Assembly (NCBI RefSeq): GCF_016905445.1
Contig: NZ_JAFEXF010000026.1
Span: forward strand, 1 to 52,926
From: Streptomyces sp. G44
GTDB lineage: Bacteria > Actinomycetota > Actinomycetes > Streptomycetales > Streptomycetaceae
Length of the DNA: 52,926 bases
Direction of reading: 5' to 3'
Notes under the pieces: generated by a model
Databases searched by the model: none
What the model was told of the DNA's origin: nothing
What the model saw: the letters and a program-made list of their open reading frames with translations, nothing else
Translations under genes and position numbers: made by a program
In this document: positions 38,042-46,697 of the stretch, in pieces
How positions within the stretch are numbered: position 1 is the stretch's first letter
Layout: every line of letters starts with the position of its first letter

Positions 38042-38674
38042 GTGGGCGTGGCGATCCGTAGGGCCGGGGAGGGGGATCGGGCCGAGGTGGTCCGGTTGCT
38101 CGACGAGGCGTTCATGCGGGACCCGGTGAGCACGTGGGTCTTTCCCGGCGAGGAACACCGTCGACGCAGGCACGGCGCGCTGATGGACGCCTTTTTCGAC
38201 CTCGCGCTTGAGGAGGGCTACATCGACATCACCGAGGACGGCGCGGCCGCGGCCCTGTGGTGGTCCGTACTGGCGGCGGCGCCCGAGGCCGATGGGGAGA
38301 GCGCGGCAGTGGAGGCGGGGGCGGAGGCCGATGGCCCCGCGCTGCTGCGTCAAGCCGTCGACCCTGAGAACGAACGGGTCGAGCTCATCGGCCGGCTCAC
38401 GGACGCCACCCACCCGACCGACCGGCCGCACGAGTACCTGCACATGATCGCCGTACGCCCGGATCGGCAGGGTGAGGGGCTCGGCACGGCGTTGATCACC
38501 GCCGTTCTCGAACGCTGCGACAAGGAGGGCCGGCACGCCTACCTGGAGGCGACCAGCGCGCGGAGCAGGGCTCTGTACGAGCGGCTGGGATTCGCCGGGG
38601 CAGGGGCGCCGCTCGATCTGCCCGACGGTCCGCGGATGTGGCCGATGTGGCGGGAACCGAGAGGGACCGCCTGA
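38042..38674 (+). CDS. GNAT family N-acetyltransferase
   Basis: 210 residues from GTG 38042 (GAGGGG upstream; GTG 38048 is nearly as good). Acetyl-CoA motif MIAVRPDRQGEGLGTALITAVLERC near residue 138-161 and SRALYERLGFAGAGAP near 180. A short Glu/Ala-rich insert in the middle (EADGESAAVEAGAEADG) is probably a surface loop of recent origin. Substrate unknown. Confidence 0.88.
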   Translation: MGVAIRRAGEGDRAEVVRLLDEAFMRDPVSTWVFPGEEHRRRRHGALMDAFFDLALEEGYIDITEDGAAAALWWSVLAAAPEADGESAAVEAGAEADGPALLRQAVDPENERVELIGRLTDATHPTDRPHEYLHMIAVRPDRQGEGLGTALITAVLERCDKEGRHAYLEATSARSRALYERLGFAGAGAPLDLPDGPRMWPMWREPRGTA

Positions 38675-38801
38675 GGGGGCGGTGGGCCGGTCGGAGTCCA
38701 TTGAGGTCGGCCTGGTCGCTGCGGTTGCCTTGGCCGGCGCGCGGGCCGGGCGGAGCGCCGTGGGGCTGCCGAGTGGGGCCGCGCGGGAATAAACTCTGCG
38801 T

Positions 38802-39161
38802 ATGGGCAGCGAAGAGCCCCGGTCCGGTCTCGGCGCACAGGATGACCCGGTGTGCGCGTCCTGTGGACAACCGGTCGGTACGGTCATCCGGCGGCGCAAG
38901 GTGCTCGGGGTGTTCGTCCCCACGTGGGGCCCCGGGCCATGTCGCAACGCGCGGTGCGAGGCCTGTGTGGTCGACGCGTCCCTCTCCTCCGCCGAGCGGC
39001 CCGGCGGCAAGCGGTTCCGGTCGCGGCACGGTCGCAGGGCCACGGCGTTGTCGGCTCCCCGGGGGCCGGAAGCTTCGGATGAGGAACCGAAGCGGGACCC
39101 CGCCGCGTCACCACCGGTCGGTCCGCCGCCAGTTGGGGATGACGGGTGCACGCCTGCGTGA
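38802..39161 (+). CDS. small cysteine-rich protein, unknown
   Basis: 119 residues. Two CxxC-type pairs, VCASCGQPVG at ~17-27 and CRNARCEACVVD at ~47-58, suggest a zinc-ribbon/metal-binding knob. The C-terminal half is polar and disordered (Arg/Pro/Ser). Ribosome-binding site is weak. I do not recognise a family; the cysteine spacing and codon use make it plausible as a gene. Confidence 0.6.
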   Translation: MGSEEPRSGLGAQDDPVCASCGQPVGTVIRRRKVLGVFVPTWGPGPCRNARCEACVVDASLSSAERPGGKRFRSRHGRRATALSAPRGPEASDEEPKRDPAASPPVGPPPVGDDGCTPA

Positions 39162-39244
39162 GTCGCGCGGTCGGTCCGTCGGCTGTCGAACGGCGGCGGT
39201 AAGGTCCACGACGGCGCGGGCGTGGCCACCTGGGGAGGGGTTCG

Positions 39245-40207
39245 ATGAAGGCGCGGTGGGTCGGTCCTGCGTTGGCGGGGCTGGTGCTGGTGGGGTGCGG
39301 CCTCGCAGTCGCGGCGTACTCGGATGACGCCCTGCCCGGTTATGCGGGGGAGCCCGGGGTGCCGCGGGTGAAGAGTGAGCGTGACCTGCCCGAACTGCCC
39401 CTGAAGCGCCAGGGGTTGAGTGATCGTGACTACGAGCGCATGGCCAGTGCGGAGGCGCATCTCGTACGGAAGTGCATGCGTTCGTTCGGGTTCGCCGACT
39501 TCCCGCTCCATCCTGGGCTCGGGGCCCCGATGAGTGAGCACGTCACCATGACGGCGGTGGCGGTGTCCCCGTACGGGCTTTTCGACGGGGGCCAGGCGCG
39601 TCGTTGGGGCTACGGCTTCGCTCCGCACCGCGGGGAGGCATGGGGGACGGGGGCCGAGCCGAAGGGCAGGGTCCCCACCCGGCGGGAGGACCAGGTGCTG
39701 CACGGCTTCGGCGCGGGGAGTGGCGGCAAGGCCGTGGTGCGGGGCCGCGAGGTGCCCGAGGGAGGCTGTGCCGCGGAGGGGGCGCGGAGGTTGACGGAGG
39801 GGGTGTCGGATCAGGACCGCCTGTCGGAGTACGTTTCCCGGCGCAGCCAGGAGATCGACCGGGCCGTGGCCAAGGACGAACGGGTGCGGCGGGCGTTCCG
39901 GGACTGGTCGCGCTGCGTCGAGGGCAAGGGCTTCAAGGAGTACGAGAGTCCGGTCGCGGCCTTCCATGACAAGGCCTGGCGCGCGGGGCGCGAGGACGGC
40001 AACACGGCGCGTACGAAGCAGGAGTTGGGCACGGCCGTCGCTGATGTCGCGTGCAAGAGGAAGCTGAACACCGTCGGTGTGTGGTGGGCGGTCGCCGACG
40101 AGAAGCAGCGCGCCGACATCCGCGGCCACAAGGCCGAGTACGCGGCCGCGCGGGAGGACCGGGACCGGGTGCGGGCCACCATCCGTGAGGTGCTCGGCGA
40201 GAAGTGA
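39245..40207 (+). CDS. predicted lipoprotein, unknown function
   Basis: 320 residues. Short N-terminal signal ending in LVLVGCG (lipobox with Cys near residue 18), so it is probably exported and lipid-anchored. Mature part is a charged, helix-rich domain with scattered conserved-looking Cys (KCMRSFGF, GGCAAEG, SRCVEGKGF, VACKRKL), compatible with disulfides. No known motif. Resembles uncharacterised Streptomyces secreted proteins. Ends 462 bp before the AfsR-type regulator. Confidence 0.75.
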   Translation: MKARWVGPALAGLVLVGCGLAVAAYSDDALPGYAGEPGVPRVKSERDLPELPLKRQGLSDRDYERMASAEAHLVRKCMRSFGFADFPLHPGLGAPMSEHVTMTAVAVSPYGLFDGGQARRWGYGFAPHRGEAWGTGAEPKGRVPTRREDQVLHGFGAGSGGKAVVRGREVPEGGCAAEGARRLTEGVSDQDRLSEYVSRRSQEIDRAVAKDERVRRAFRDWSRCVEGKGFKEYESPVAAFHDKAWRAGREDGNTARTKQELGTAVADVACKRKLNTVGVWWAVADEKQRADIRGHKAEYAAAREDRDRVRATIREVLGEK

Positions 40208-40669
40208 GGGAAATGGGGAGTTGAGGGGAGCGGGGGCGGGGACGGGGGCAGGCGGCGGGCCGCGGCCGGGTGCCGCGTGGCGGCGGAACTGCCGCCGTGG
40301 ATGCGTGGTGCCGGCGGTTCACGCCGCCGGACATGGTGCGTTGCCGCTGCCGGGCTCCGCCGGGCTCCGCCGGGCTCCGCCGGGTTCCGTCAGGTCCCGC
40401 CGGGTTCCACCGGGTCACGCCGAGTTACGTCGCGGTCTGTCGGGATCGGGGTGATCAATGCCCGGTCGGCGGGGGAGCCTGCACCGAACTGCGTCACGTG
40501 GGCATGACCTCGCGGCACCTCGGGCCCCGTCGCGGATCTGTGACGGCGCGCCCGCGTCGGCTCCCGTCACGCCCCCACCGATATGCCGGTGATCCGGCAC
40601 CGGCCGCACCGCCTCGGTCGTGCAGCGGAGCGGCGAAGGTGGCCTCCGGTGGCGTGGCAAAATCGGTGG
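40208..40669. other. gap with phased decamer repeat array upstream of regulator
   Basis: No gene visible. Contains eight phased 10-nt units at 40351-40430 (consensus CGGGYTCCGC, three exact copies at 40351-40380). Ten base pairs is close to one helical turn. The remainder should hold the promoter of the regulator; none is clear. Confidence 0.75.
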
Positions 40670-43600
40670 ATGCAGATCAGGATGCTGGGTCCCTTCGAAG
40701 TGCGCACGGACGACGGCAACTTGGTCGACGTGCCGGGGGCGCGGCTGCGCGGGCTGCTCGCCGCCCTCGCGCTCAAGGCGGGGCGCGCGGTCCCCAAGGC
40801 GTCGCTCGTCGACTGGATCTGGGGCGAGCAGCCGCCCGCCGACGCCACGAACGCCCTACAGCGCCTGGTGTCCCGGCTGAGGAAGGTGCTGCCGGACGGG
40901 GCGATCGAAGGACGGCCGGACGGTTACCGGCTGGCGGTGGAGCCCGACGCCGTCGACGCCGTGCGGTTCGAACGTCTCGTCGCCGTGGGTCAGGACCCCG
41001 CCGGGGACGCCTCCGGGCGGGTGCGGTCGCTGCGCGAGGCCCTTGAGCTGTGGCGTGGTGAGGCCATGCAGGACGTCGGTCTACAGGAGAGCGGCGCGTT
41101 CGACGCCGCCGTCGCGCGGTTCGACGGGCTGCGTCTGACCGCCACCGAGGAACGGTTCGACGCGGAGGTCACCCTCGGGCGCGGCGCGGAGGTGGTCACG
41201 GAGCTGACCGACCTGGTGGCCGCGCACCCGATGCGGGAACGGCTCGCCGCCGCGCTGATGCGCGCCCTCGTCGCCGCCGGCCGCGACAGCGAGGCGCTGC
41301 TGGTGTACGAGCGGGCGAAGGAAGCACTGGCCGACGCGCTGGGCGTCGACCCCTCGCCGGAACTGGCCGCGCTCCACGTCGCGTTGCTCCGGGGCGAGGT
41401 GGGGCGGACCGAGGCGAGTCGCAGCACCAATCTCCGGGCCGAGCTGACGACGTTCGTGGGCAAGGACGCCGATGTCACGGCGGTCCGCGATCTGGTCGCC
41501 GGGCACCGGCTCACCACCGTGATCGGGCCGGGCGGCTCCGGCAAGACACGGCTGGCCACGGAGACCGCGCGTACGCTGCTCGGCGACCTGCCGGACGGGG
41601 CCTGGCTGGTGGAACTCGCCGGCATAGGGGCCGAGGACGACGTGGCGCACGCGGCGCTCGCCGGGCTGGGCCTGCGGGAGACCCTGCTCGGCGGCGCCCC
41701 GAACGCCGAGCCGACGGACCGGCTCATCGCCGCCATCCGCGAGCGCGAGACGCTGCTGATCCTGGACAACTGCGAGCACGTGATCGAGTCCGCCGCGGTC
41801 TTCGCCCACCGGGTGCTCGGCGAGTGCCGGCGCCTGCGGATCCTCGCGACGAGCCGGGAACCGCTCGGCATCACCGGGGAGGCGCTGTGGCCCGTCGAGC
41901 CGCTGGCCCTGCCCGGCGGGGACGCGGACCCGCGGGCGATCGAGTCCTCGCCCGCCGTCCAGCTCCTGCGGGACCGGGCCGAGGCGGTGCGCCGGGACCT
42001 CGCGGACGACGCCCGGACCCTGGCGACGATGGCACGTGTCTGCCGGGCCCTGGACGGGATGCCGCTGGCGATCGAACTGGCCGCGGCACGGCTGCGCACC
42101 ATGTCGGTCGACCAGCTCGCCACCCGGCTCGACGACCGGTTCCGCCTGCTGACCGGCGGCAGCCGGACCGCGCTGCCCCGCCACAAGACGCTGCGCGCGG
42201 CGGTCGACTGGAGCTGGGAGCTGCTCACCGACGCCGAGCGGACGGTCCTGCGCAGGCTCTCGGTGTTCTCCGGCGGGGCGAGTCTGGAAGCGGCCGAACG
42301 GGTGTGCGCGGGCTACGCCGACGCAACCGGCGGCACCGGCGGCACCGGCGGCACCGGCGGCACCGGCGGCACCGGCGGCACCGGCGGCACCAGCGGCACC
42401 GATGGCACTGGCGGCACTGGCGGCACTGGCGGAGCCAACGGCACCGGCGACGCCGTGGAACAGGAGCAGGTGCTCGAACTGCTCACCTCCCTGACCGAGA
42501 AGTCCCTGCTGCGCGCCGAGGGCGACGGCACCCCGCGCTACCGCATGATGGGCATGATCAAGGAGTACGCCGCGCAGCGGCTGGTGGAGGCGGGGGAGGC
42601 CGACCTGGCGCGCCACGCGCACCTGGCCTACTTCACCGAGCTGACCGAGAGCGCGGAGCCGCACCTGCGCCGCGCCGAGCAACTCGTCTGGCTGGCCCGG
42701 CTGGAGGCCGAGCACGACAACATCAGCGCGGCGATGCGCGGAGCCCTCGCGGCGGGCGAGGCACAGGAGGCGATGAGGCTCGCGGGGGGCGCGGGCTGGT
42801 ACTGGTGGCTCGGCGGGCGCAGGGCCGAGGGCATCGAGCTGATCACCGCGGCGACCAGGGTTCCGGGCGAGGTGACCGACGAGGCGCGGGCCAGTGCGTA
42901 CGCGCTGGTCGTGCTGTTCGTCAGTGCCGGGCGGGGCGACGAACAGCAGGCGGAGAAGTGGATCAGGGAGGCGGACCGGTACGTCCGGCGCGGCCGCGGC
43001 CGCAACCCGCTGCTGGGGCTCATCGCCGCGATGGTCCGGCTGCTGGACGGGCCCGACGCGGCCCTGACGGCGTTGGAACCGCTGCTCGACGACGAGGACC
43101 CCTGGGTGCGTGCGCTGGCCCGGCTGCACCTGGGCAAGATGCGGGTCCATCTCGGCCTGGGCGGGGCGGAAGCCGCGGCCGCGGACGCCTATCTGGAGGG
43201 GGCGCTCGCCGAGTTCCAGGCGCTGGGCGAGCGGTTCGGGATCTCGTTCGCCCTGACGGAGCTGGCGGAGCGGTTCGCGGTGCGCGGTGAGTTCGCCGCG
43301 GCGTGCGCGTACCTGGAAGAGGCGGTCACGGCCGTCACCGAGGTCGGTGCCACCGAGGACCTCATCTCGATGCGGGCGCGGCAGGCAGAGCTGCACTGGC
43401 TGCTCGGTGACAAGGACGCCTGCGCGGCGGCCCTCGCCGAGGCGGAGAGGCACGCGGAGCGGGTCAGCTGGCCGGACGCGCTGGCCGAGCTGGCCTTCGC
43501 GAAGGCGGGGCTCGCCCGGTGGGCCGGCGACACCGAGGAGGCCCGCCACCAGATCGGTGTGGCGACCGCCCTGTTGGGCGAGGAGGCGGACTGGCCGCAG

Positions 43601-43957
43601 ATCCGCGCGGCGCGGCACGACTTCCTCGGTTACCTCGCCGACGACCTCGGTGAGGCACGGGCGCACCGCGCGGCGGCCTGTGCGGCGGCGGCCGAGGCCG
43701 GACACGCGCTGGGCATCGCCCACGTGCTCGTAGGAGTCGCGGACCTGGCACTGCGCCGTGACGAGTACGAACAGGCCGCGCGGTTGCTGGCGGCCGGCGC
43801 GGGCGTGCGGGGGCTGCGGGACCACTCCCACCCGGATGTGGCCCGCATCGAGCGGGCCGTGCGGCGCCACCTCGGCGACGTCAGGTACGCCGAGGTGGCC
43901 CGGGAGGGTGCGGAGGCCGACTGGTCCGAGCTGGTCGGGGTCACGCTCGCTCCGTGA
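40670..43957 (+). CDS. AfsR/SARP-family transcriptional regulator (BTAD, NB-ARC, TPR)
   Basis: 1095 residues from ATG 40670. In order: OmpR-type winged HTH (MQIRMLGPFEVRTDDG..., ~1-95), bacterial transcriptional activator domain (~100-245), NB-ARC ATPase (~275-540; P-loop VIGPGGSGKTRLA at ~284), a (TGG)n linker (~552-594), and C-terminal TPR/helical repeats. Large SARPs like AfsR activate secondary-metabolite or stress genes and bind direct repeats with ~11-bp phasing. A DrrAB-like exporter is encoded convergently, and such heptamers lie before it. The 9-nt coding repeats of the linker are discussed in findings. Confidence 0.92.
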   Translation: MQIRMLGPFEVRTDDGNLVDVPGARLRGLLAALALKAGRAVPKASLVDWIWGEQPPADATNALQRLVSRLRKVLPDGAIEGRPDGYRLAVEPDAVDAVRFERLVAVGQDPAGDASGRVRSLREALELWRGEAMQDVGLQESGAFDAAVARFDGLRLTATEERFDAEVTLGRGAEVVTELTDLVAAHPMRERLAAALMRALVAAGRDSEALLVYERAKEALADALGVDPSPELAALHVALLRGEVGRTEASRSTNLRAELTTFVGKDADVTAVRDLVAGHRLTTVIGPGGSGKTRLATETARTLLGDLPDGAWLVELAGIGAEDDVAHAALAGLGLRETLLGGAPNAEPTDRLIAAIRERETLLILDNCEHVIESAAVFAHRVLGECRRLRILATSREPLGITGEALWPVEPLALPGGDADPRAIESSPAVQLLRDRAEAVRRDLADDARTLATMARVCRALDGMPLAIELAAARLRTMSVDQLATRLDDRFRLLTGGSRTALPRHKTLRAAVDWSWELLTDAERTVLRRLSVFSGGASLEAAERVCAGYADATGGTGGTGGTGGTGGTGGTGGTSGTDGTGGTGGTGGANGTGDAVEQEQVLELLTSLTEKSLLRAEGDGTPRYRMMGMIKEYAAQRLVEAGEADLARHAHLAYFTELTESAEPHLRRAEQLVWLARLEAEHDNISAAMRGALAAGEAQEAMRLAGGAGWYWWLGGRRAEGIELITAATRVPGEVTDEARASAYALVVLFVSAGRGDEQQAEKWIREADRYVRRGRGRNPLLGLIAAMVRLLDGPDAALTALEPLLDDEDPWVRALARLHLGKMRVHLGLGGAEAAAADAYLEGALAEFQALGERFGISFALTELAERFAVRGEFAAACAYLEEAVTAVTEVGATEDLISMRARQAELHWLLGDKDACAAALAEAERHAERVSWPDALAELAFAKAGLARWAGDTEEARHQIGVATALLGEEADWPQIRAARHDFLGYLADDLGEARAHRAAACAAAAEAGHALGIAHVLVGVADLALRRDEYEQAARLLAAGAGVRGLRDHSHPDVARIERAVRRHLGDVRYAEVAREGAEADWSELVGVTLAP
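42330..42440 (+). repeat. in-frame 9-nt repeat coding a Thr-Gly-Gly linker
   Basis: About a dozen copies of GGCACCGGC within the regulator gene, mostly exact for the first seven, then drifting (ACTGGC, AGCGGC). Encode (TGG)n, a flexible linker between the ATPase and TPR halves. Confidence 0.9.
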
Positions 43958-43980
43958 GCGCGGCGGCGGGCCGGCCGAGG

Positions 43981-44745
43981 TCATGCCCGCTTCTTGAACG
44001 TGGAGACCGACCACACGTACCCGAGGACGGCGATCCCGACGCACCAGGCGACGGCGGCGATCGCGTCACCCCGCGACAGCCCGCCCAGCAGCAGCCCGCG
44101 CAGCGTCTCGATGATCGGCGTGAAGGGCTGGTACTCCACGAACTGCCGCACACCGGTCCCCATCGTCTCCGCGGGCACGAAGGCACTGCTCAGGAACGGC
44201 AGCATGATCAGCGGCACAGTGCCCAGGCCCGCCGTCTCCGGGGTCTTCGCGGCGAGCCCCAGGGCGACGGTGAGCCAGGCGGCGGCGAAGCTGAGCAGCA
44301 GGATCAGACCGAGCGCGCCGAGCCAGTCGAGAGCGCTCGCGGCCGGGTCGAACCCCATCGCGAAGGCCACCCCGATGATGGCCGCGCAGCCCACCAGGCA
44401 GCGCACCGTGGTGACGACGACGTGGCCGTTCAGCACGGCGCCGCGCGACACGTCCATGGTCTTGAGCCGGTTGATGATGCCCTTGGACATGTCGGAGTTC
44501 ACGGCCGCCGAGGTGGCCCCGAGGCCGTAGCTGATGGCCATCACGAGGAGACCGGGGGTCGCGTAGTCGATGTAGGCGGCGCCGCCGACGTCGAACGCGC
44601 CGCCGAAGACCTTGACGAACAGGAGCATCATCACGATCGGGAACAGGATCGCGTTGAACACCGTGGTGGGGTTCCGCAGGGTGTGCTTCAGATTGCGGCG
44701 CAGCATGATCGCCGAATCGGTCAGGGTGGTCGCGACGGCGCTCAT
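43981..44745 (-). CDS. ABC-2 type permease, DrrB-like
   Basis: 254 residues, six hydrophobic segments. Membrane half of an ABC exporter of the daunorubicin-resistance (DrrB/ABC-2) type: LKHTLRNPTTVFNAILFPIVMMLLFVKVFGG at the start, followed by helices such as FLSSAFVPAETMGTGVRQFVEYQPFTPIIETLRGLL near residues 185-220. The start overlaps the ATPase stop (ATGA). Exported compound unknown. Convergent with the SARP regulator, 23 bp apart. Confidence 0.9.
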   Translation of the reverse strand: MSAVATTLTDSAIMLRRNLKHTLRNPTTVFNAILFPIVMMLLFVKVFGGAFDVGGAAYIDYATPGLLVMAISYGLGATSAAVNSDMSKGIINRLKTMDVSRGAVLNGHVVVTTVRCLVGCAAIIGVAFAMGFDPAASALDWLGALGLILLLSFAAAWLTVALGLAAKTPETAGLGTVPLIMLPFLSSAFVPAETMGTGVRQFVEYQPFTPIIETLRGLLLGGLSRGDAIAAVAWCVGIAVLGYVWSVSTFKKRA

Positions 44746-45749
44746 CGGGTGATCGTCCCCTCGGTGGTGGTGGTGGTGGTGGTGGTGGTGGTGGCGGCGG
44801 CGGTGGTCGTCGTGGTGGTGGTGTGGGCGGCGGTGGGGTGGTCGGTCAGGGCGATGAACACGTCGTCGAGGTCCGGTGCGTGCACCGAGAACTCCGCGGC
44901 GTCGACGCCGTGTTCGTCGAGCCGGCCGAGGAGGGCCCGCAGCGACCGCGACGCGCCGTCGCCGGGCACCCGCAGGGTCAGCTCCTCGTCGTCCCGCGTG
45001 GAGCCGGCGAGGACGCGGGCCGCCGTGTCGAGCTCGCGGAGATCGGTGAAGCGGAGCCGGACATGGGTGCCGGGGATCTGGCGCTTGAGCTCCTCGGGAG
45101 TGCCGTGGGCGACCAGGCGGCCCTCATTGAGCACCGCGATCCGGTCGGCGAGCTGGTCGGCTTCCTCCAGGTACTGCGTCGTGAGGAAAATGGTGGTGCC
45201 CTCGGCCACCAACTCGCGGACGATGCCCCACATGGTGCGTCGGCTGCGCGGGTCGAGGCCTGTCGTCGGCTCGTCCAGGAAGAGGATCCGCGGCTTGCCG
45301 ACCAGTGTCATCGCCAGGTCGAGCTTCCGGCGCATGCCTCCGGAGTAGGTCGCGGCCGGCTTGTCCGCCGACTCCACCAGGTCGAACCGGTCGAGCAGCT
45401 GCGAGACCATTTGGCCGGCGGAGCGCACACGCTTCAGGTCCGCCATCATCCGCAGGTTCTCCCGCCCCGACAGCAGGTCGTCCACCGCGGCGAACTGGCC
45501 GGTCACGCCGATGACCGAGCGCACCTCCTTGGTCTCGGACGCCACGTCGTACCCGTCGACGCGCGCCGTCCCGGCGTCGGCGGTCAGCAGCGTCGTCAGG
45601 ATGTTCACCGTGGTCGTCTTGCCCGCGCCATTCGGACCGAGCAGGGAGAAGACCGAGCCCGAGGCGACCTCGAAGTCGATGCCGTCGAGCACGGCCTTGT
45701 CCCCGTACGCCTTGCGGAGCCCTGAAACTGCGATGGCTGATCTCTTCAT
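44742..45749 (-). CDS. ABC transporter ATP-binding protein, DrrA-like
   Basis: 335 residues. Walker A GPNGAGKTTTVN (~39-50), signature YSGGMRRKLDLAM (~133-145), Walker B ILFLDEPTTGLD (~157-168) and the H-loop. Belongs to the DrrA drug-export group. The last ~30 residues are a Thr-rich tract (TTTTTTTAAATTTTTTTTTT) coded by a trinucleotide microsatellite, beyond the end of the fold, and are unlikely to be functional. Partner permease follows. Confidence 0.92.
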   Translation of the reverse strand: MKRSAIAVSGLRKAYGDKAVLDGIDFEVASGSVFSLLGPNGAGKTTTVNILTTLLTADAGTARVDGYDVASETKEVRSVIGVTGQFAAVDDLLSGRENLRMMADLKRVRSAGQMVSQLLDRFDLVESADKPAATYSGGMRRKLDLAMTLVGKPRILFLDEPTTGLDPRSRRTMWGIVRELVAEGTTIFLTTQYLEEADQLADRIAVLNEGRLVAHGTPEELKRQIPGTHVRLRFTDLRELDTAARVLAGSTRDDEELTLRVPGDGASRSLRALLGRLDEHGVDAAEFSVHAPDLDDVFIALTDHPTAAHTTTTTTTAAATTTTTTTTTTEGTITR

Positions 45750-45771
45750 GCCGCTACCTTCGCCACCGGCT

Positions 45772-45856
45772 CTGTCAGCCCCCTGTCACCTCCCTGACAC
45801 GGACGCCGCGGGCGCTGACACGGCCGTTGCACGGGTGCTGACACGGCCGCTGACAT
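45772..45856. promoter_or_regulatory. phased CTGWCAN heptamers upstream of the ABC exporter
   Basis: Six CTGWCAN heptamers start at 45772, 45783, 45794, 45815, 45838 and 45850, at intervals of 11, 11, 21, 23 and 12 bp. They fill the exporter promoter region. This is the repeat style bound by SARP/AfsR-type regulators, one of which is encoded next door. The rest of the 237-bp gap up to the HAD gene shows nothing else clear. Confidence 0.65.
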
Positions 45857-45986
45857 GGGGCTTTACCCGGGCGGGGGGACGCAGGCGCCGGCATCGCGGC
45901 CGCCCGGCCCGCCCGGCCCGCCTGGCCCGGCCGGCTCCGCCCGACCGCCCCGCCCCCGCTCCGAGCCCGCGTGATACACACGTGCG

Positions 45987-46622
45987 ATGACGACCTCCGG
46001 CCGGGTGTTCGACGCCGTACTGAGTGACCTCGACGGCGTGATCCGCTTCTACGACATGGAACAGCTGGAGCAACTGGAGGCGGCGAACGGCCTGCCACGG
46101 GGCAGCACCGCCGAGACGGCCTTCGCGCCCGAGAGGGACCTGCCGCTCATGCGCGGCGAGATCACCAAGGAGCAGTGGATCGACTCCATCGCCCGTGGCC
46201 TCGCCGACCGGGTGCCGTGGGAACGGGGGCACGCGCTCGGCACGACGCTGGCGGAGACGAAGTTCCGGGCGGACGACGCGGTGGTCGGACTGCTCCGGCA
46301 GGTCAGGGCGGCCGGGGTCCCGGTCCTGCTGGTGACGAACGCGACGCCCTGGCTGGCCGAGGACCTGGCCCTGCTCGGTCTCGCCGGCGGTCCGGGCGAC
46401 GGTGTCTTCGACGCCGTGATCAGCAGCGCCGACCTCGGCGTCACCAAGCCCGACCGCCGCATCTACGAGGTGGCGGCGGAGCGGGCCGGGGCCGCCCCCG
46501 GCCGCTGCCTGTTCGTGGACGACCGCGAGGAGAACGTCAGGGCCGCGGAAGCCCTGGGGATGACCGGCCTCCTCTACCGCGAACCGGCCGATCTGCGGCG
46601 GGTGTTGACACCGCTTCTGTGA
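45987..46622 (+). CDS. HAD-superfamily hydrolase
   Basis: 211 residues. HAD phosphatase motifs: I, LSDLDGVI with D14 (nucleophile) and D16; II, LLVTNA; III, the Lys in TKPDRRIYEVAAERAG; IV, LFVDDREENV. Overall layout like phosphoglycolate phosphatase or beta-phosphoglucomutase-type subfamily I enzymes with a helical cap. Substrate unknown. The ribosome-binding site before ATG 45987 is weak. Confidence 0.9.
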   Translation: MTTSGRVFDAVLSDLDGVIRFYDMEQLEQLEAANGLPRGSTAETAFAPERDLPLMRGEITKEQWIDSIARGLADRVPWERGHALGTTLAETKFRADDAVVGLLRQVRAAGVPVLLVTNATPWLAEDLALLGLAGGPGDGVFDAVISSADLGVTKPDRRIYEVAAERAGAAPGRCLFVDDREENVRAAEALGMTGLLYREPADLRRVLTPLL

Positions 46623-46643
46623 CGCTCCGGCACGTTCACTACT

Positions 46644-46692
46644 GTTCTCCCCGTACCAGGTGGGGGCACGCGGGCACGGGGAACGGGAGAAC
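46644..46692 (+). promoter_or_regulatory. inverted repeat that can mask the ECF ribosome-binding site
   Basis: GTTCTCCC (46644-46651) and GGGAGAAC (46685-46692) are perfectly complementary and separated by 33 nt. The right arm contains the ribosome-binding site of the sigma factor GTG at 46698, so the hairpin could control its translation. Confidence 0.6.
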
Positions 46693-46697
46693 GCGCA

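Noticed and set aside
36809..40129. 1106-codon minus-strand frame
   Set aside because: Spans several recognised plus-strand genes and is low-complexity Pro/Arg/Ser, a GC-shadow.
40351..40430. CRISPR array
   Set aside because: The units are contiguous 10-mers without unique spacers.
41081..44044. 987-codon minus-strand frame opposite the AfsR-type gene
   Set aside because: Shadow of BTAD/NB-ARC/TPR coding sequence; repeats GAAGAAG from the linker appear as GAAGAA... residues.
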